DNA from: Bryoerythrophyllum caledonicum
Lineage: Eukaryota; Streptophyta; Bryopsida; Pottiales; Pottiaceae
DNA length: 64,000 nt
Reading direction: 5' to 3'
Assembly (NCBI GenBank): GCA_963971425.1
Contig: OZ020524.1
Coordinates: 3,753,773-3,817,772, forward strand
A model generated the notes under the pieces. That model saw only the letters and a list, made by a program, of their open reading frames with translations, searched no databases and had not been told where the DNA came from. Positions 12,544 through 22,529 of this stretch are shown piece by piece. Every line of letters starts with the position of its first letter. Positions within the stretch are counted from its first letter, which is position 1. Made by a program: the position numbers and the translations under genes.

Positions 12544-12984
12544 CTTTCGTATTGTCAAAATAAATTCTTGTCTTCAGTGAAAAACAACATACTAGCCCAA
12601 GTCAATCATTTTCACACATTGTAAGACATTGTCGGGCAAGGTACCAAAAAGACTTCTTCCTTTGCTTATGAAACTTAGAGATCTTCTCATTTGTATTTAT
12701 TTCTTTTTTCAACAACAATATGTGGTATGAACCTTCCTATTGACCATAATATGGATTATCAAATAAAACCACTTGAAAATGCAACATTGTAATGCACAAT
12801 GCTTTGGTAGCTTTAAATCTCGGAGCACAAAGATGTAATTAATTTTTATTGCCAATGCAATTTTAACAAGTATTTTAACAAGTTCCACCACATTTTGGCC
12901 AACCTCACAAGTCCATGGAATTTATGAAAAATTTGGACACAAAAAAGATGCCGTAGAGGCTATGAGTATACAAGCAAATGAATA
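12544..12984. other. AT-rich spacer, start of a duplicated segment
   Basis: I see no gene. From about 12,800 the sequence (AGCTTTAAATCTCGGAGCAC onward) is repeated in direct orientation from about 14,228. Confidence 0.6.
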
Positions 12985-13510
12985 GACCCTACACCTTCAT
13001 CCCCAAATGCTAGATCGTAGACCCTACAACCTAGATTGTAGTCCCTATAACCTAGATCGTAGATTCTAGAGCCTAGATCGTAGACCCTACAACCTATATC
13101 GTAGATCCTATAACCTACATCGTAGACCCTAAAACCTAGATCATAGACCCTATAACCTAGATCATAGACCCTATAACCTAAATCATAGACCCTATAACCT
13201 AGATCGTAGACCCTACAACCTAGATCGTAGATCCTAGAGCCTAGATCGTAGACCCTACAACCTATATCGTAGATCCTATAACCTAGATCGTAGACCGTAC
13301 AACCTAGATCGTAGACCCTACAACCTAGATTATAGACCCTACAATCTAGATCGTAGATCCTACAACCTAGATCGTATATCCTATAACCTAGATCGTAGAC
13401 CCTGCACCCTGAGCCCTAAGCCCTGAGCCCTAAGCCCTGAACCCTGAACCTATGCATATTAGGTGATTATGACTCGTATTTATTCTGAACCATATCATGA
13501 AACAATGAAG
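12800..13510 (+). repeat. Copy 1 of a direct duplication of about 700 bp with a 21-bp tandem array
   Basis: A unique-looking block (12,800-12,985) is followed by about twenty copies of a 21-bp unit, TAGACCCTACAACCTAGATCG with variants (12,985-13,405), then CCCTAA/CCCTGA words and a closing block with TATGCATATTAGGTGAT near 13,451. The same order returns at 14,228-14,910. Confidence 0.85.
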
Positions 13511-14227
13511 ACTTTTAGAAATTAAAGACACGAATTATTGTGGACAATACGAAAGGAAATTTTCCACAACAATATGTGGTATGAACCTTCCCATTGACCA
13601 TTTGGATGATCAATCTAAAACATATTAAGTTTACAAAAAAATAAAACGTGCGTTGGCAATTATGTTTTAACCCCCCCTCCTTGCATAGTTGTTTTGAATA
13701 CGCTACACACCTCCTCTACATCTACAAATTGGTGAATAAGAAACTAACATCATGCTTGACATGTTGGTATTGGATTTAGATCTTCTGTAGTGCAAATTAT
13801 TATTCGACTCTATTATTGTGTATAACATTCTCATTCAATAAAATTTTGATTTCACAAATTAGTAACATTGTATCAACAATGCTTAGTAGATTTAAGATGA
13901 AACAATGAAGGCTATTAGAAATTAAAGACACGAATTATTTTTCAATGTTTAGGACATCAAGAATTTTTGACATTATGTAGGCAAATAAAATCACTTAAAT
14001 TTGATTAATGTTATGTATTGCAAATATTATCATTTGTTATTCTTGTACAAATTGTTTGAAAATGCAACATTGTTCGAGTAACTTCTGTGTAACAATGTTA
14101 TTCAAATAACTATAATTTATTGAACGACGTCAACAAACTCTTTAATAGTCCACATGAAGATATATTTGTCTCATTGAGCATTTAAGTTATTACCATGCAC
14201 ATCATCCATATTAAATATATTGCACAT
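13511..14227. other. AT-rich spacer between the two duplicated segments
   Basis: There is no supported gene. An inverted copy of the minisatellite block (ACAATACGAAAGG) occurs near 13,548. An ACAATATGTGGTATGAACCT word is shared with about 12,714. Confidence 0.6.
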
Positions 14228-14910
14228 TGCTTTGGGAGCTTTAAATCTCGGAGCACAAGGACGTAATTAATTTTTATTGCCAATGCAATTTTGAACAAGT
14301 ATTTTAAACAAGTTCCACCACATTTTGGCCTACCTCACAAGTCCATGGAATTTATGAAAAAATTTGGACACAAAAAAGATGTCGGAGAGGCTATGAGTAT
14401 ACAAGCGAATGAATAGACCCTACACCCTGAACCCTAAATGCTAGATCGTAGATCCTAGAACCTAGATTGTAGACCCCAGAACCTAGATCGTAGATCCTAG
14501 AACCTAGATTGAAGACCCTATAACCTACATCGTATACCCTATACCCTAGATCGTAGATCCTATAACCTAGATCGTAGACCCTTTAACCTAAATTGTGAAC
14601 CTTGCACCCTAAGCCCTAAACCCTACGCAAGAAACTCTAAACCCTGAACCCTGAACTTTGAGCCATGAACCCTGAACTTTGAGCCTTGAATCCTGAATTT
14701 TAAACCCTAACCATGAAACGTTGAACCTTGAACCCACATTACAAAACCCTAAACCGTATACATGATGTACCCTATTAACCGGGATGTACCGTGCACCGTA
14801 AGCCCTGAAGCTGATGTACTGTTAACTTGGTAAACACTAGACCTTAGACCCTTGTCCCTATGCATATTAGGTGATCATTACTCGTATCCATTCTGGACCG
14901 TACGATGTTC
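14228..14910 (+). repeat. Copy 2 of the 700-bp duplication, with a degenerate array and telomere-like words
   Basis: It repeats the plan of 12,800-13,510 but with fewer 21-bp units (about 14,440-14,600) and a longer tract of CCCTAA, CCCTGA and similar words (about 14,600-14,760). These resemble degenerate plant telomere repeats but are mixed and imperfect, so I do not call a telomere. Confidence 0.8.
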
Positions 14911-16192
14911 ATCTGAATTTTTTAACCGCAGGATCGCCATGATCATCCGACGTTGTCATCTCCACGGTAACATAGGAACTAGTCATTCTTTTATTCCCCC
15001 TTTGCTGGCATTTTTACTTGAAGGTACGAATTAGAATAATTAGTTATCAAGAGGCACGGAACCGATATCCACTACTTAGACAATGATGGTGAATCCCATC
15101 CCGCCAAAATGAAGTAGATTGAATCACCATCAAATTTCCCTCTCAACTTTGAAAGACGAGGGCGATTACTCTCGCACTCTTGAGGCTCTTGTTTGTTTCA
15201 GGTCAGAATTGGATGCGAGGTTTCCTGTTTCTTCAAGAACTGGACAGTTAGTGAGTGAGGTATTGAGTTCTGTCCTCCTCTAGACGAAGTAGCCTTCGTC
15301 CTACTCCGTGAGCTTCAATTCCATGCGCTTGAGCAGGTTTACTATTGTCGTCTACCATAGAATGCCTTGAGTTTATCGTCTTTGGTATTTTGCGCGGCAG
15401 GTGGGAATGTGGGTGTCCTCGTTTGATATCACAGTCCTCTTTGTTTCGCAAATCGTGCACTTGATTCACTTTCGGATTTCTCTCTTTGTAGGAGATTGTT
15501 TGTTTGTATTAGTTGGAAGCTGACTAAAGAAATATCGATGGCAAGTAGGTTATGTTGCCCAAGTGGCTGATGCTTGCTGGAGGTTTAGGTTACCGCCCTT
15601 GTTATAAGTAATTGCAACGTTCTTTGATTAATGAGCTATGCTGTGCAACATCAATAATTCTTATGTAATATTCAGCCGTTTTGCGAATGGATTTTGCTAC
15701 GATACTATTGTGTAGGGTATGTGGGATACAGATTCTGTTATGTACTGCTAAATATGACTCAACCTCATTTTATGCATCCCAAGTTTGACATCATCAGGTG
15801 AAAGAGTAGAGAATATTGATCTTGTATATATCATGCCATGAATGTGATTCCCGTTCGATCACTACCTTCCATCTTGGTTCAATATATTGTAATATATCAT
15901 TTGGTCTCGTTGCGATTACTATACAACTACTTCTCTGTTCCGTACAGTCTTACGTGGAGCTATCCCAATTTTTGCAGACCTGGGTAGGTTCCGTGGAGAT
16001 CGAAGGATCCTCCGGTCGTACATATCAATCCGTTGATCGACCGAACCCGAGGAAGATCGATAGATCGAGAGATCCTCCGATCCCTACGGTGATTGCACGA
16101 TTCTTCAATCTTGGGTCTGATACAGGGTTACTCGGGTACATAGGAAGATTTTCGACATTACCGGGTTCAAATTAGGATCGAAGGATCCATCG
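14911..16192. other. Region upstream of the rightward gene
   Basis: I see no confident exon. Palindrome copies lie near 15,998, 16,060 and 16,173, the last ending one base before the ATG at 16,193. The interval would be expected to hold the promoter and leader of the rightward gene. Confidence 0.45.
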
Positions 16193-19100
16193 ATGTCCTC
16201 ATCTGAAGGATTGCCGGATGTGTTTGCTGATCCAATGTATGGTGGTGGTGTCGCTAGCGACACTGACTAGTGTGATGAATTCAGCCCCGACATGGAAGTT
16301 ACCCTTTGCTACACAAACCATGGCTCTGTTGGGAAGGGAATTGTCATTGAAGCGATACCCACTGGGCATTGGCTTGGTGTTGACATCAATCTCACCATGG
16401 TCGCAATGTCTCTGCTTAGACCTATTGAGATATTTCATGAGGCGCGCAATCTTATTATTCGGCCGTTGCAAGAGGGCGTATCTCTCTTGGCGGATTTGAT
16501 AGGTAGAACGGTTCTCTAGGAGGCATCGCAGGTAGTGTTGCAATCGAGGGATCCTTCGATGGGCCCGGACGTAGGCAATACATCCGGTTCCACTTGCGCC
16601 CCTCCTTTTGTCCCTCAGGCAGAATGGGTGGGAATGGTGGTTCGTCGCTATGGCTGTGATGGGAATCTTATTGCCTCAGGTCGTGTCAATTGCTCTCTCC
16701 CCGATGAGCCATTCCAGGATAGTACTTTGGGGGAGTGAAACATTGGCGTTACTGTATTTGACGTATTCATCGGGGATCAAGATGACATTATGAGTCATCA
16801 AAGGTGGCCCATCCCCGAATGTAGATTCAAGGGCAGTCATGGCCTTAGCGAGACGGTTGCTCATTTCATTCGAATTCTTGAGGCATCGGACCCAAATGCG
16901 CATCTTGGTGGTCGTCCAAAAGCACCGTATCGGTTTGTTCATCGTAAGAAGAGAAGTGAGGAGAAGCTCAGTGCGTACTCAAAGAAGACTTGTCAGGATG
17001 TGGTTCAAGCAGTAAGTTCGCTATTATGCTGCCCTGACAAGTGTGTTCGATTATTCCGGCCCCAAGATACCTTGTTTATCCGACAACGGTACTTTCTGAA
17101 GGACTTTGATGACGAGCGGGAATATGGAATCGTTGTGGGCGGGCAAGTGCGTCACATGGGCAATAATCGGAAACGGACCTACGTTACTTTGCTCGATCAA
17201 GATGTCTGCGCAACAGCATGGTATAAAATTCATGGTATACCAAACTCGACATTCCACAGCTATATCGACCAATACAAAAAGGGTATCTTGTCATCAACGC
17301 ACGGAAACAGAGGCGTCAAACGTCCCCGCCTTGGAACCGTGCAAGCAATGGGTACGATTTCAGCTATCATCAATGAGAACGCCGATTACATGCCTCACCA
17401 GATGCGGACAACTGTACCAGAGCGATGGACACACTGAAGTTCTTACCGTCTGGTCATAGCTGGAAGAGGATTCAGGCTGACGCCACAGAGGTAATCATGT
17501 CCAGAAACCACCTCGAAGCTCCAATTATCCTTCTTGGTCAACCACTCCCATTGCGTGGCGATACCTGATGCTCTTAGGCTTCATTATATTTGATCGAGTA
17601 TCCACATTTGAAATTCTCATCACACAATCTTTATGCAACTTCCAATATCTGAACGATCACTTAGTCGCTCTGAAATGACTACATGTCTGTACTCACCTCC
17701 ATCTGGAAGCGATACCAGTTTTTATGTGATCGAAGGATCTTTCGATGCCAGTAGTAGCCTCAGTGTTGATGTTGCTGATACTCAGTGAATCGCTCTGTTT
17801 GCAGACAAACTTGGAGTACGGGTTGCCCAAGGTTTCTCAGTCTGCTGTTAGTAGAATCAAGAAGGAACTCTTCAACAATGTTGCTGTAAAACCCGTGGGC
17901 AGTTGATTTGCAAAGTGCACCCTCTGTGACACTCTTCAACAATTCATTAGCAAATCCGTGAAGGGCTCCGCCGAATATGTGTCATTCATTGAACAACGAC
18001 ATGCACACTTGAACCACCAAGCTTCGTGTAGGCGTGTGTACCATACCTGGAGAGAGGAGTCTAAACGCAGGAAAGGCGAAATCATTTGCATTATCCACGA
18101 TAAAATGGATACTGCCAAGACTGCCATCCCTCGTATGCGAGTTACCACGAAACAGAATTCAGGTCTTGGTCAGCTCCCGGTGAACGTCACCGGCTTGGTC
18201 ACGCATGGACAAGGAGACGGTGCCTACGCTCACTATTCTACTGACTTGTGGCCAGGAGACTCAAATTATACAATCTCGTCTATTGCGAGATTACTTCGAC
18301 GTCTCGAGGAACCACCCATTCGCGTCACAGGTCGACTTTTCCCTTACGAGCCGGCAAACTCATTCTTTGCGGCATTGCTTAAAGGGAAGTCTAGATGTAT
18401 GGACGTTTTACCTATGGTGGTACCGAACTACTCAACTGCAGCCGTCCCACTACCAAACAATCTATATTTGTAGCTAGACAACTCTGCAAAAGATAATAAG
18501 AACCAATTTCTCATGGCGTTCTTATCTATGTTGACTTACCAAAGGGTGTTCAAGGAAATCAAAGTTGGTTTCCTACTAGTCGGGCATACACATGAGGATA
18601 TTGATGCTTACTTCAGCCACTTGTCCAAGGCCTTGAAGAATAAGAATTCATTTGTCGTCGCTGATTTGATGAAGTCCTTCATGGAATCGGAGGAGATGAG
18701 TTTCATGCCCGAGTTTGTTCAGGAGGTTGCAGATTTCAAATCTTTTGTCTCTGGCTATATATGTGATGGTGCACAAAGACTTGTTGGTTTAGGAGAGATG
18801 CACCTCTTCAAATTCTACGTCGATGAAGACGGTTGGCCCGTCATGCGTTACAAGATGTTTACAATTGATCAGCATTGGCTACCTCGAAACAAGCCAGGTT
18901 TACGTCTTTGGAAGGAGGATAACGACGGCAATCCCATCATACCTTCTGGCTTCCCAAACCCAGTTCCGTTCAAGCGTTTGTGGGGAGACGAGGTTCCTTC
19001 TTCAACCGACAATCAAGTGAAGGCAAGAGAGAAAGCTGCCAAAGCACTTGATAAGAGGTCGTTCATTAAGTCTGGAATACGAGGTTATATATAATACTGG

Positions 19101-19730
19101 GAACAAGGGATGCGTTCATGTGAGGGCTTTTGAAGGGATTTTCCACCTTATGTCGATTACTGGAATGCAAAACTTGCAAAACTAGAACAACCTCTTCCTC
19201 CCACTCCTTCGGCCCTAGTAGAAGGCTTCTGGCCAATCCATGACTGGAGTGCGATAAGTCGAACTCCCTTATATCTCACTGCTAGAGGAGATGTCACACC
19301 TGAAGACGTCGAACCTGAAATTTATTGTGGTCCACGCTCGGAAAAGCCAAAGGAGTCGTTGAATCCATGGCGAGATGTCGTACCGGGATCATGGGTCCTA
19401 CTCTGTCCCTCAGACCCTGAAATATATCCTGTCTGGTAAGGGAGAGCGCATTCAGTAGTCAATAGAGAAGTTGGACATGAGGAGTATGGTAAGTTCATTC
19501 TCCAATTCTAGGAGCCAAGAAATGCGTTCAAGGACCACAAGAAGAAGTACGAGGATTATTGGACATCAACGTGGGTTCCCGAAAATGGACGTCTAGTTAG
19601 CGTTCATGTTGATGCCGTCTTGTTTGCCTCTTGGTCGAAGAAATTGGATTCGAAGACACGGACAATTCCACAGAGGGACAAAATTGCAGCAATGATTAAC
19701 CTTGCAGCCGCAAACAACGCGGACCCATGA
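16193..19730 (+). pseudogene. DUF7869-type transposase-like gene, decayed
   Basis: Three exons are visible: 16,193-16,531, 16,619-17,490 and 17,805-19,730. The product matches my memory of the DUF7869 family, widespread in mosses, lycophytes, corals and algae: FIRQRYFLKDFDDEREYG, then ATAWYKIHGIP, IIHDKMDTAKTAIPRM, LDNSAKDNKN and VGHTHEDIDAYFSHLSK. The spaced Asp/Glu residues look like an RNase-H/DDE nuclease, which would make it the element's transposase; that is inference. The frame is interrupted by stops at 16,268, 16,517, 16,736, 17,904, 18,471, 19,092, 19,131, 19,437 and 19,509 and by a frameshift near 17,415, yet family similarity continues across each. Both introns carry the GGATCC palindrome (16,541 and 17,730). 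The ATG at 16,193 was chosen because the frame and the likely N-terminus begin there. Confidence 0.75.
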
Positions 19731-20540
19731 CCACATAGTTGTTTATAATTCAATCGATGGATCCTTCGATGCAGTTGGAAACAAGGCAGGCCCTCTACCT
19801 TGTAGGAGGCCACCAATTCGTTCGAAGGATCGTTCGATCATTGTAGATCTACTTGGCCAGGGCATATGTATGAATCTCACATGTCTTCTAATTTTGGTGC
19901 ACATGCATAAACATTTTTGGCTTTCTCATTTATTGTCTACAATGTATCAGCCTTTCGTAGATACTTTTCTCCGTATTGCAATTGTGTGCATGCTACATTT
20001 GATTCTTACGTATGATGCATGAATCAACATTTGACTCCTGACATTCACGTCTTTAAACCATGTATTTCGTCGCTTCGCCGATTAATATCAACTAACGTTT
20101 TGTATGTTATCGTTTCGTTGCATCGGAGGATCCTGCGACCCTTATTTATCAATCTTGTTGCCAATAAATCTAGCCATACTATTGTTGTGCAATATTTCTA
20201 TAATAGTGTATGTCCATGTTTTTAACTTGCACGACGTTTTGTACTTCATTAATTGCAAAGCGCCAAATAACATCTGTGGGATTGAAATTGTATTCTCTCT
20301 ATATAAATTGAGTCCCATCGGTGGATCCTCCTATTGATTGACCTAGTTTGCACGCTACATCATGACTCCTTTCAATTCTTGTAATTTTACTATAACTCAT
20401 TTTCTGCTTGTCAAAAGTTTTATTCACCATCTAATCTGATCCTGTCAAAGAATCCAGCGAAGGATCCCTCGAAGCATTTCTACGCTTTGTACCATGATAT
20501 TCCTTGACTAAATCTGGACTTTGACCAATCTAGACTTTTC
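19731..20540. other. Right subterminal region of the TTAA element
   Basis: There is no supported gene. Palindrome copies occur near 19,752, 19,820, 20,126, 20,315 and 20,460. Just inside the right terminal repeat, an AAATCTGGAC word (about 20,510) stands in opposite orientation to the terminus, forming a small hairpin with it. Confidence 0.65.
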
Positions 20541-20572
20541 AAAGTCCAGATTTACTTAAATATGGCATTTAA
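20541..20572 (-). repeat. Right 28-bp terminal inverted repeat and TTAA target duplication
   Basis: AAAGTCCAGATTTACTT starts at 20,541 and the repeat ends TATGGCAT at 20,568, followed by TTAA at 20,569-20,572. The centrin exon sequence resumes at once. Confidence 0.9.
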
Positions 20573-21599
20573 GCTCCTTTGAGATTTTACGCAAGTTTTT
20601 TAGCTATAAAAGGCAAGGAGCAAGTCATGCTGTAATGGAAGCTTGGAATCATAAGGATGACAACTAATCCATTCCAATTGACAAATAAATAATTGAGAAC
20701 CTTTTTCATTTGATTATCTAAAACTAATAGTAGTTTACACTTTAAAAATACACCAAAATATAATGAATTTTAAAAACAAAGGAATAATAAGCTTATCATT
20801 ATTATTGGAAAGACAAGGTCAAAGTGGGTTGAGAGAATGCAAACACCCATGTTGATGAAATGGCAACATGTGCTAATTACTATTATGGATGTAAAGAAAT
20901 GCTTGACTTACAGAGATTTTCCCGGTGCCATCCTCGTCAAAGTATTGGAATGCATTTATCACATCCTCAGTAGGGTCTTTCTCTTTGTATTTGAGAACCA
21001 CTAACATCACATCCATAAACAATTTATGAGGATGCATAAAAATCTACACCCGACAGATGTAAAAGGCGTAGGTAATGTGCATACATAAGTAGGTACTATG
21101 TAAGTAGAACTAGTAGGTCATTTGCAAAATAGGAGTAGATAATGTGCAAATAAAGTCTGGTAATCTTGTCAAGGCTGATTATCACTTATAATCACCTTAT
21201 TAGACAATCAATCAAGAGTCACAAACAAAGGATATCACAACTTTAAACTTCACTAAAGTAGATAATCTTTCTATGGTTACTCCTTTGTTTCAATTAACGC
21301 ATCAAGTATCATTGAATCTATAGTTCAGATTGCCATATTTGGTTTAATTAGTGCTATATCCTTTGACTAACTAGAACTGGCTAACTTGGTGCATCATTTA
21401 GAAGGCACAAGTCATACTCTTTTTAATGGCCAATATAACCAATATGGCAATTTATGAAGCAATGGACATGAGTCATGAACGTAAGATTTTATGGAGGAAA
21501 ATGAAGAACTAAATTACATGAGAGATAATGTAGCCAACTCCAACTGCACTTGATAATTGTAAATGCATGTGCAAGCGACGATGACATGGGGAATGTTTA

Positions 21600-21802
21600 G
21601 ATGTTTAGTGTCATGGGTAGTAAATGACTTGTAACTGCTTTAAATTTTTACATTTGATATAAATTTTTACTAAGAGCACGGGCCACTGCAATCTATACTA
21701 CTTGAAGAGGGCAATCATAGTGGACATGGTCGGTAAAAATATTCATCAAGAGTGAAAACTAATAGCATTTACAAGTCATTTACTGCCCATGACACTAAAC
21801 AT
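21600..21802. mobile_element. MITE in the second intron of the left centrin copy
   Basis: Imperfect inverted repeats begin ATGTTTAGTGTCATGGG at about 21,601 and return as CCCATGACACTAAACAT near 21,786-21,802. The right arm lacks this segment at the matching place (about 40,575), so it inserted after the arms formed. It is related to the 44,238-44,458 MITE by shared CAGTAAATGACTTGTAA-like words. Confidence 0.65.
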
Positions 21803-22529
21803 CAAAATCACACTAGTACTTTCACAAGTTTAGTCGGAACTGATTTCCATGAACTCCTCATAATTTACTTCGTCCTCGCACTCTTTCGCGAACTTGTCGA
21901 GCAGCATCTTCACCTCCGCCTTCTTCACGTCAAACTGCAGCGCTCTCATTGCCAACTGAAACCATGGACATAGAATAACTACGCCAATCGAACACACTTC
22001 CTACAGCAAACAATTACAGAGGGTGTGCAGATCCAGTGCACAGAACATGACCGGTCAGAACATCGATGCAGCTCAGGCTAACACACGTTCGGAGGGACAA
22101 GATTATGTCTCATAATCAACAAGTTACGATCATCCTCTTTCATGATCATTCGATTGAAAAATATCTTATCTCCCATTTATTAGAAAGGACTAGAACATTT
22201 TCCATAATCAGCAGCTGGTTTGAAGTAAGGATCCAGTTGAAAAGCATAATCTGCACTCGTAGGATGATTACTTTCCATAATCAAGGGCTACATTCAGATC
22301 ACAACGCCGTTGATTGATCATCCACTCGAAGAATTTTGAGATTACGTTATGGGATCAGGTCCATGGGAGAATGCCGGGATTGTACCTTGAGCTCACGGTC
22401 GTTGAGCTTTCCGACTTTGCGAAAATCAAACAACTGGAACGCCATGCAAATTTCCTGCTTGTGCTCCTCCGTGATCCGGTGCAGGGCGTGCTTGCGAAGC
22501 ACACGCCCCGTGATGGGGCCGCCTCCCAT

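Larger units (their letters stand above)
3129..20476. repeat. Dispersed GGATCC-centred palindrome family
   Basis: Variants of ATCGAAGGATCCTTCGAT recur at about 3,128, 3,378, 4,088, 5,283, 5,378, 5,440, 6,360, 7,865, 9,368, 9,465, 9,540, 9,590-9,790 (clustered), 15,998, 16,060, 16,173, 16,541, 17,730, 19,752, 19,820, 20,126, 20,315 and 20,460. The core is a near-perfect dyad with GATC at its centre. I did not see it in the flanking arms, the Harbinger element or the LINE. Copies lie in introns, between genes and at gene edges. The family is plainly visible; its role is unknown. Confidence 0.85.
1823..20568. mobile_element. 18.7-kb DNA transposon with TTAA target duplication
   Basis: The element is bounded by 28-bp inverted repeats (1,823-1,850 and 20,541-20,568) and by TTAA on both sides. 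The right arm keeps the unoccupied site, a single TTAA at 42,054-42,057 inside the same centrin exon, so both boundaries are exact. It holds a leftward multi-exon unit with FCP1-like domains, a rightward DUF7869-type transposase-like gene, a minisatellite core and a scattered GGATCC-centred palindrome. TTAA duplication is known for piggyBac, Kolobok and some Sola elements. I see no piggyBac or THAP-Kolobok signature, so the superfamily is open. All its genes carry stops, so this copy is probably non-autonomous today. Confidence 0.88.
532..22529 (-). pseudogene. Centrin-like gene, left copy, disrupted by an 18.7-kb insertion
   Basis: Six exons on the minus strand spell a centrin (EF-hand calcium protein of basal bodies and spindle poles). 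They are 22,386-22,529 (ITEEHKQEICMAF, first EF-hand), 21,841-21,955 (LAMRALQFDVKKAEV), 20,912-21,000 (third EF-hand), 20,569-20,603 plus 1,775-1,822 (one exon, ITDEEL helix), 1,217-1,240 (DKDTDGE) and 532-626 (C-terminus). Splice phases agree throughout. The start at 22,529 gives an N-terminus of about usual centrin length, roughly 180 residues in all. The first two calcium loops lack the canonical acidic residues; the third and fourth keep them. Exon 4 is split at a TTAA by the large transposon. Exon 5 follows GCAA where GCAG would be expected, so its acceptor looks lost. The copy cannot make a normal transcript. Centrin identity is strong; any residual use is unknown. Confidence 0.85.

Noticed and set aside
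10912-13410. CRISPR-like arrangement of repeats
   Set aside because: The units are contiguous tandem repeats with no unique spacers, in eukaryotic DNA.
14400-14770. Interstitial telomere
   Set aside because: CCCTAA words are present but mixed with CCCTGA, CCTAGA and other variants. There is no regular seven-base array.
1823-20568. piggyBac identity based on TTAA
   Set aside because: The ends do not begin with the usual CCY triplet and no piggyBac transposase wording is present. TTAA alone is not enough.
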